Assembly: GCA_910583875.1 (NCBI GenBank)
Contig: CAJTXT010000003.1
Location: forward strand, 62,001 to 126,000
Origin: an uncultured Vampirovibrio sp.
GTDB lineage: Bacteria; Cyanobacteriota; Vampirovibrionia; Gastranaerophilales; Gastranaerophilaceae
Length of the DNA stretch: 64,000 nucleotides
Direction: 5' to 3'
Every line of letters starts with the position of its first letter. The first letter of the stretch is position 1. A program made the position numbers and the translations under genes. Shown here piece by piece: positions 59,841 to 64,000 of this stretch. Below the pieces are notes generated by a model that saw nothing but the letters and a program-made list of their open reading frames with translations, was not told where the DNA came from and did no database searches.

Positions 59841-62800
59841 ATGAAAATACAAGCAGCAGGATTAAATTCTAAATTAACATTTAAAAGTGTAAGAACCGAT
59901 AAAAATACGGTTGAACAACTAAAAAATGGTAAAAAACCAATTATTGAAAATAATAAAATAAATATTTATGCTGCTTTAAATAATTTAAGTACCCAATCAG
60001 ACAGAGCAAATATTGAATTTCTTTTGGATGTTGCTGATAATCTTGCTTATGGACAAGGTGCAGCAAAAGCTGTTTTAGATAAAGACGGAACCAGCCCAGC
60101 AGAAAGAGAAAACACAGACTGGTCTGCTTTATTAAAAGATACAATTAATAAGGCTTTATCTGCTTCTGATGATGATGTTTCTGACTTAAAAGCTGAATAT
60201 AAACGTATATTTGATAAAGATAAAGAACTTACGCCCGAGCAAGAAAAATTATTAGATTTAAGAACTTCTTTAACTTCTGCAATTATTGCTTCATCAAATC
60301 TTGAAGATGCTGAAGATATTACAATGACAGCAAGAGTAAGAAAAAATTTAGATTATTTTGTTGCTTCTTCTGAAATTTCTTTGGCTCAAAAGCAAGAGTG
60401 TATTGAAAAATTAACTTATTTTATGAGCGATGATTATAAAATCACACCTCAATTACAAGATAAAAAACTTCAAGTATTAGATGAAGTTTTGAACGATATG
60501 ATTATTAAAACTCCTGAAGATGATGTAATGACAATTAAAACTGTTAATCAACGTCAAACAGGCATGTGCGCTGCTATATCAATTTGCAGAAAGAATATGG
60601 CTTATGAAGATAAGACAAGATATGTAGAATTGATAATGGATGAATTAAGCGCTTCTCCAGTTATGAGTGTATATGATATTACTGATTTAGAATCTGGAAA
60701 TAAAATAGATATACCTAAAACATATGTAGATTATGATGCTGCGTTGAGTCATGGATACAGAATTATTGATACTGCTGCTCACTTATGGATGCATAATGCT
60801 CACGCAAGTGGTGACGGTTCAATTCAAACAGAACATTATATTCCGTTTGATGATGAAAATTATGGCGTTTATAATGATTCAAGCTGGTATTTAGGCTTGG
60901 ATGAAAATCTTGCTTCTGAAAAAGCATTATTAATGGCTTTAATTAAAGAAAATGAGTTTATTAGTTCTTATTCTAAAACAAGAAAAAGTATGGATGAAGT
61001 ACAAAGAAATGTCTCATCTGTAAAAAAAGAAGTTTATACTTCTCAAAAAGAAGCAAATGGAAAACTAAATGCTGTATTTTCACTAGTTTTCCCAGAAAAA
61101 TCAACTGCACAAAAGTCACATTTAATAGCTGATTTGATAAAATTTTATGAGGGTTCAGCAGAAAATAATGAAGTAAATGTTCCTTCTAAATTACCAAAAG
61201 AACTAAAACAAGAGATATTAACAGATCATATCATTGCTTTAAATCCTGATATGACAGATGTACAAAAATCTAAACTTAAAGATAATGCAAAAACTATTTT
61301 TGATATGACAAATGAGTATGCTTCTGCAAACTCTAAATTAAAAAGTTTAAAAAGATTTAAAACTCCAAGATCAAAATTTGCAATAAATAAGAAATTATAT
61401 AACATTGCAGCTGCTCATAGATTGGCTATAGAAGCAGATGTTAATTTACCAGATGGTATTGCAAGATTTGAACGTCAATCAGGTTTACCGCCTAGAGATA
61501 TTCAAATAGCTAATTATTTGAAATCATTAAAAAATAGTTTTTCCTCTGCTAATGTAAGACAAAAATATGCAGATGAAGCAGGTAATGTTCCATCTCAAAA
61601 AGATTTAGAACTTGCATTAACTTCAGATTTGGTTAAATTAGAAACAGTAATTCCTTCTGAATTAAATTCTATTAACAAAACACTTTTCGAAAAACAAACA
61701 AAAGATCTTGTTGCAGAAATGTTTAGTGGTGTATCATCTGCAATAAAAGAAGGAGATATAAATGCCCTTGAAAGTATGAAAGTTACAATGGGTGTTAACG
61801 ATAAAGATGAACTTATTGAGAAAATGGATAAATGGATTAAGAAACTTTCTTCTAATCCATCTCAATCTGAAATAATGGAAGGTATTCGCCTTCTAGGATA
61901 TGAAGATATGCTTCAATTCTCAAATATGTTTGTTGTTTCTTTCTTAAAGTCATTACAACAAGGTATTTCAGAAGAACAATATGCATATCTTGCTAATTTA
62001 TTTGGCGGTGAAGATAAAATTGTTGAAGGTATTGAAGCACAACGCCAAAAATTTATGAGTTTGCAAGAAACATACCAACAAATAAATGATAAATGGAATG
62101 TTCCTTCTGCAAGAACTTTAATTTTAAATCAGCTAGAAAAACAAAATAATGTTTTAAGCAGAAAAAAACTTGATGTATTGAAAAATCGTTTTGCTGCTAT
62201 AGAAGCAGGAACAATTAAAAATGAAAAAATAGAAAATTCAAAGAAAAGAAGTGAAGCTAATAATAAATTATACCAATTCACTCAAGATGATATGGATATT
62301 TTTGCAGCAATAGAGAAAAATATGCCATCAATGCGAAAATACGCAAAGATGCAATATCAAAACATAAATAAAATTATGCATGATGCACTTGAAGATCAAT
62401 ATTCAAATATCGGTATGTTAAATGGCCAATTTTGGGTAAGAGAAGAAGGTTCTTCCGGCTTATCTGCAAATGAACAAATAAGAATTATTGAACAGATGAC
62501 AGGTAAACCATATCATATGGAAACTGACCCTATTGAAGCTGCAAAACAAATTAAAAAAGGTGAAGGCAGCGGTGTTTCTTCTATGAGTGTTTTAGATGAT
62601 GACTATGGTTTTCATGCTCAATATGTACCTGCTGTAACTTCTGAAAAATTTGTTAATCCTTTAACTAAAGAAGAAATTGTTCAAGATATTATGTGGACAG
62701 ATAATTCTTGGGGTAAATCGGAAAAAGATCATTATTGGAATGGACGTAACGGTCATAATTATACAGATTACAATGGCGGTTACGGCTGGAAAGACGGTTT

Positions 62801-64000
62801 TATATTGTCAGATGATTTTAAAATAGGTTTGCCTGTAAAATCATTATTTGCTGCTGTAGGTACTGCTGAAGGCGAAAAATTCGGTTTGTTTACAGATGTT
62901 GTACTTCCGGGTAGACCTGCTGATGCATATCAAAAATTATATAAAATGTTTGCTCATATTTTTAATGTTTCAGAGGGTTCAACATTCTTGACTCAATTAG
63001 AAACTGCATTAGCAAATGGTTATGACTTAAACATAAAAGAGCTTGAAGCTTTAGATGATATAGCAGAAGCAAAAACTAACCGTGTTAAAAAGAAAATAGA
63101 AAAAATAAATACTGAAGAAGAATTTAATAAACTTCCAGATAGTGATGAAGCAAAACTTGCATTTGAAAAATTAGCTGTATATTTATCTACAGATAATCCA
63201 CTTCTTGCTGATGGTGTATTATTGGCATCAAGTAAGGAAGAATTGGAAGAAATTTCTAAAGATATTTTTGATGAACATGTATATTCATTAGAATCTTCTT
63301 TAGCAAGAGAAGATTATGTTATGGAACATATTAAACCATATACGGCAGAAGCATTTTCTAAGTTATTCAAAACATTAAATGACAAATTTAATTTGAGTTT
63401 GTCAGATATCGAAATCCAGACAATGACTGATTCATTATTTGTTGCCCCGGATGAAAATAGTAACTTGAATGGATCATTGCAAGATATTGAAGCATATTTA
63501 TTAGAACAAGTTGACAAAGTTGCACAAGCTTCAATTAAAGATAAAAACGCTGCACAGTTCTTTATTGAAAGTTCTAAAAATATCATAAGTGAAACAATAG
63601 AAAACGAATTTAAAATTAAAACACTTGATTCACCTATACTAAAGAATTCTCCTGTTGCTGAAAAGTTGATTGCTGCAATAGATAAATACTTAAATCCGGC
63701 TTCTGATGAAGAACTTCTTTCCTTTATCCAAGGAATGCAAATGGCTGGTTCAGATGTTGTTAGTCAATTCTTTGATGCATTAACACCAGAAGATGTTGGT
63801 ATTAAAGAAAGAAAAGCTTATGATTATGTTTTACTTTATAAATCAGGTGATACTTCTGTATCAAAAGCTTTATCAGAAGTTACAGCAACAGAAGAAATTT
63901 ATGCAAACTTAAATACATCAGAAGCAACAGAGGCAAATACCCCAGAAGAATTATATAGAAATTTATATATAAAACTTTCTGATTTAGATGTTCAAAAATT
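59841..64000 (+). CDS. Giant papain-like cysteine protease homologue, FKS-tagged, partial
   Basis: Open from ATG 59841 to the window end, at least 1386 residues; the C-terminus is missing. It starts MKIQAAGLNSKLTFKSVRTD, the FKS-type tag. NQRQTGMCAAIS (236-247) aligns with the papain NQGSCGSCW site, with Gln237 for the oxyanion hole and Cys243. The His and Asn partners would be His925 (YGFHAQYVPAV) and Asn955 (WTDNSWGKSEKD), where NSWG is diagnostic of the C1 family. Almost 680 mostly helical residues separate them. Catalysis is inferred by eye. No signal peptide is seen, and its size suggests an intracellular or non-classically exported effector. Confidence 0.75.
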   Translation, partial: MKIQAAGLNSKLTFKSVRTDKNTVEQLKNGKKPIIENNKINIYAALNNLSTQSDRANIEFLLDVADNLAYGQGAAKAVLDKDGTSPAERENTDWSALLKDTINKALSASDDDVSDLKAEYKRIFDKDKELTPEQEKLLDLRTSLTSAIIASSNLEDAEDITMTARVRKNLDYFVASSEISLAQKQECIEKLTYFMSDDYKITPQLQDKKLQVLDEVLNDMIIKTPEDDVMTIKTVNQRQTGMCAAISICRKNMAYEDKTRYVELIMDELSASPVMSVYDITDLESGNKIDIPKTYVDYDAALSHGYRIIDTAAHLWMHNAHASGDGSIQTEHYIPFDDENYGVYNDSSWYLGLDENLASEKALLMALIKENEFISSYSKTRKSMDEVQRNVSSVKKEVYTSQKEANGKLNAVFSLVFPEKSTAQKSHLIADLIKFYEGSAENNEVNVPSKLPKELKQEILTDHIIALNPDMTDVQKSKLKDNAKTIFDMTNEYASANSKLKSLKRFKTPRSKFAINKKLYNIAAAHRLAIEADVNLPDGIARFERQSGLPPRDIQIANYLKSLKNSFSSANVRQKYADEAGNVPSQKDLELALTSDLVKLETVIPSELNSINKTLFEKQTKDLVAEMFSGVSSAIKEGDINALESMKVTMGVNDKDELIEKMDKWIKKLSSNPSQSEIMEGIRLLGYEDMLQFSNMFVVSFLKSLQQGISEEQYAYLANLFGGEDKIVEGIEAQRQKFMSLQETYQQINDKWNVPSARTLILNQLEKQNNVLSRKKLDVLKNRFAAIEAGTIKNEKIENSKKRSEANNKLYQFTQDDMDIFAAIEKNMPSMRKYAKMQYQNINKIMHDALEDQYSNIGMLNGQFWVREEGSSGLSANEQIRIIEQMTGKPYHMETDPIEAAKQIKKGEGSGVSSMSVLDDDYGFHAQYVPAVTSEKFVNPLTKEEIVQDIMWTDNSWGKSEKDHYWNGRNGHNYTDYNGGYGWKDGFILSDDFKIGLPVKSLFAAVGTAEGEKFGLFTDVVLPGRPADAYQKLYKMFAHIFNVSEGSTFLTQLETALANGYDLNIKELEALDDIAEAKTNRVKKKIEKINTEEEFNKLPDSDEAKLAFEKLAVYLSTDNPLLADGVLLASSKEELEEISKDIFDEHVYSLESSLAREDYVMEHIKPYTAEAFSKLFKTLNDKFNLSLSDIEIQTMTDSLFVAPDENSNLNGSLQDIEAYLLEQVDKVAQASIKDKNAAQFFIESSKNIISETIENEFKIKTLDSPILKNSPVAEKLIAAIDKYLNPASDEELLSFIQGMQMAGSDVVSQFFDALTPEDVGIKERKAYDYVLLYKSGDTSVSKALSEVTATEEIYANLNTSEATEANTPEELYRNLYIKLSDLDVQK

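Noticed and set aside
59824..59844. Short frame from ATG 59821 before the giant protein
   Set aside because: It stops after seven codons. It is only the ribosome-site region of ATG 59841.

Overview
The window is a compact, AT-rich bacterial chromosome segment. It carries about 58 protein genes, one tRNA and one glycosyltransferase pseudogene. Genes for Kdo synthesis (kdsD, kdsC), lipoprotein signal peptidase, a LapA-like protein and a flagellar fragment point to a diderm with an outer membrane. Several cytosolic-looking proteins start with a short N-terminal tag ending in FKS, FKSL or SFKG. I associate that tag, together with this gene content, with gut Candidatus Gastranaerophilales (Vampirovibrionia/Melainabacteria). 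This assignment is inference and was not checked by any search.

Layout. 1-1567: a minus-strand mini-operon with a TupA-like ATP-grasp amidoligase, a 61-residue Cys-rich peptide and the start of a protein with a PqqD/RRE-like region; it looks like a ribosomally made, modified peptide (RiPP) locus cut by the window edge. 1633-5234: an M49-like metallopeptidase and a membrane protein. 5326-10815: kdsD-kdsC, coaX, and a run with an NTF2-like secreted protein, lspA, an RluD-like pseudouridine synthase and a LapA-like protein. 11255-12119: rpsL-rpsG. 12417-17608: a proline-rich secreted protein, yajQ, a DivIC/FtsB-like protein, a 51-aa gene, a hydrolase, groES-groEL and a DUF486 protein. 17897-23152: a STAND-like ATPase with TPRs overlapping rsmG, then bioA-bioD. 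23319-29768: a cupin protein, an exported GH13 enzyme, an acyltransferase, a DegT-like protein and a small FKS-tagged protein.

29770-37199 is an accessory defence island. It begins at a decayed glycosyltransferase and two tandem pairs of 22-bp repeats that resemble transposase-binding sites. It then carries a single-chain SIR2-Argonaute protein, a complete DpnII/MboI-type (GATC) restriction-modification set of two methyltransferases plus endonuclease, and two uncharacterised genes. It ends near tRNA-Gln(TTG).

37635-49320 holds nusB-ftsY, an exo/endonuclease-phosphatase-family protein, a Cache/GGDEF/EAL protein, a LexA/UmuD-like repressor with umuC, two paralogous exported proteins, relA/spoT, a DUF167 gene and secG. 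49572-54796 is a minus-strand operon pxpA-yvcK-panB-panC-unknown-dut. 55071-57017 is a flagellar fragment (fliJ, fliK-like, flgE/F/G-like). The right end has a LUD protein with an aldolase-like enzyme, a beta-carbonic anhydrase and a giant papain-like protein that runs off the window.

Three genome-scale patterns stand out. First, many promoters place TATAAT (or TAAAAT) 6 nt before the start codon with no Shine-Dalgarno, which predicts leaderless mRNAs. Second, convergent gene ends carry very long perfect palindromes built around a shared 35-bp core. Third, several intergenic gaps contain nested hairpin repeats of the GTCATGCTGAACTTG type whose stems co-vary. CoA precursor supply (panB, panC, coaX), biotin synthesis (bioA, bioD) and c-di-GMP signalling (EAL protein, YajQ) are the clearest functional links among distant genes in the window.
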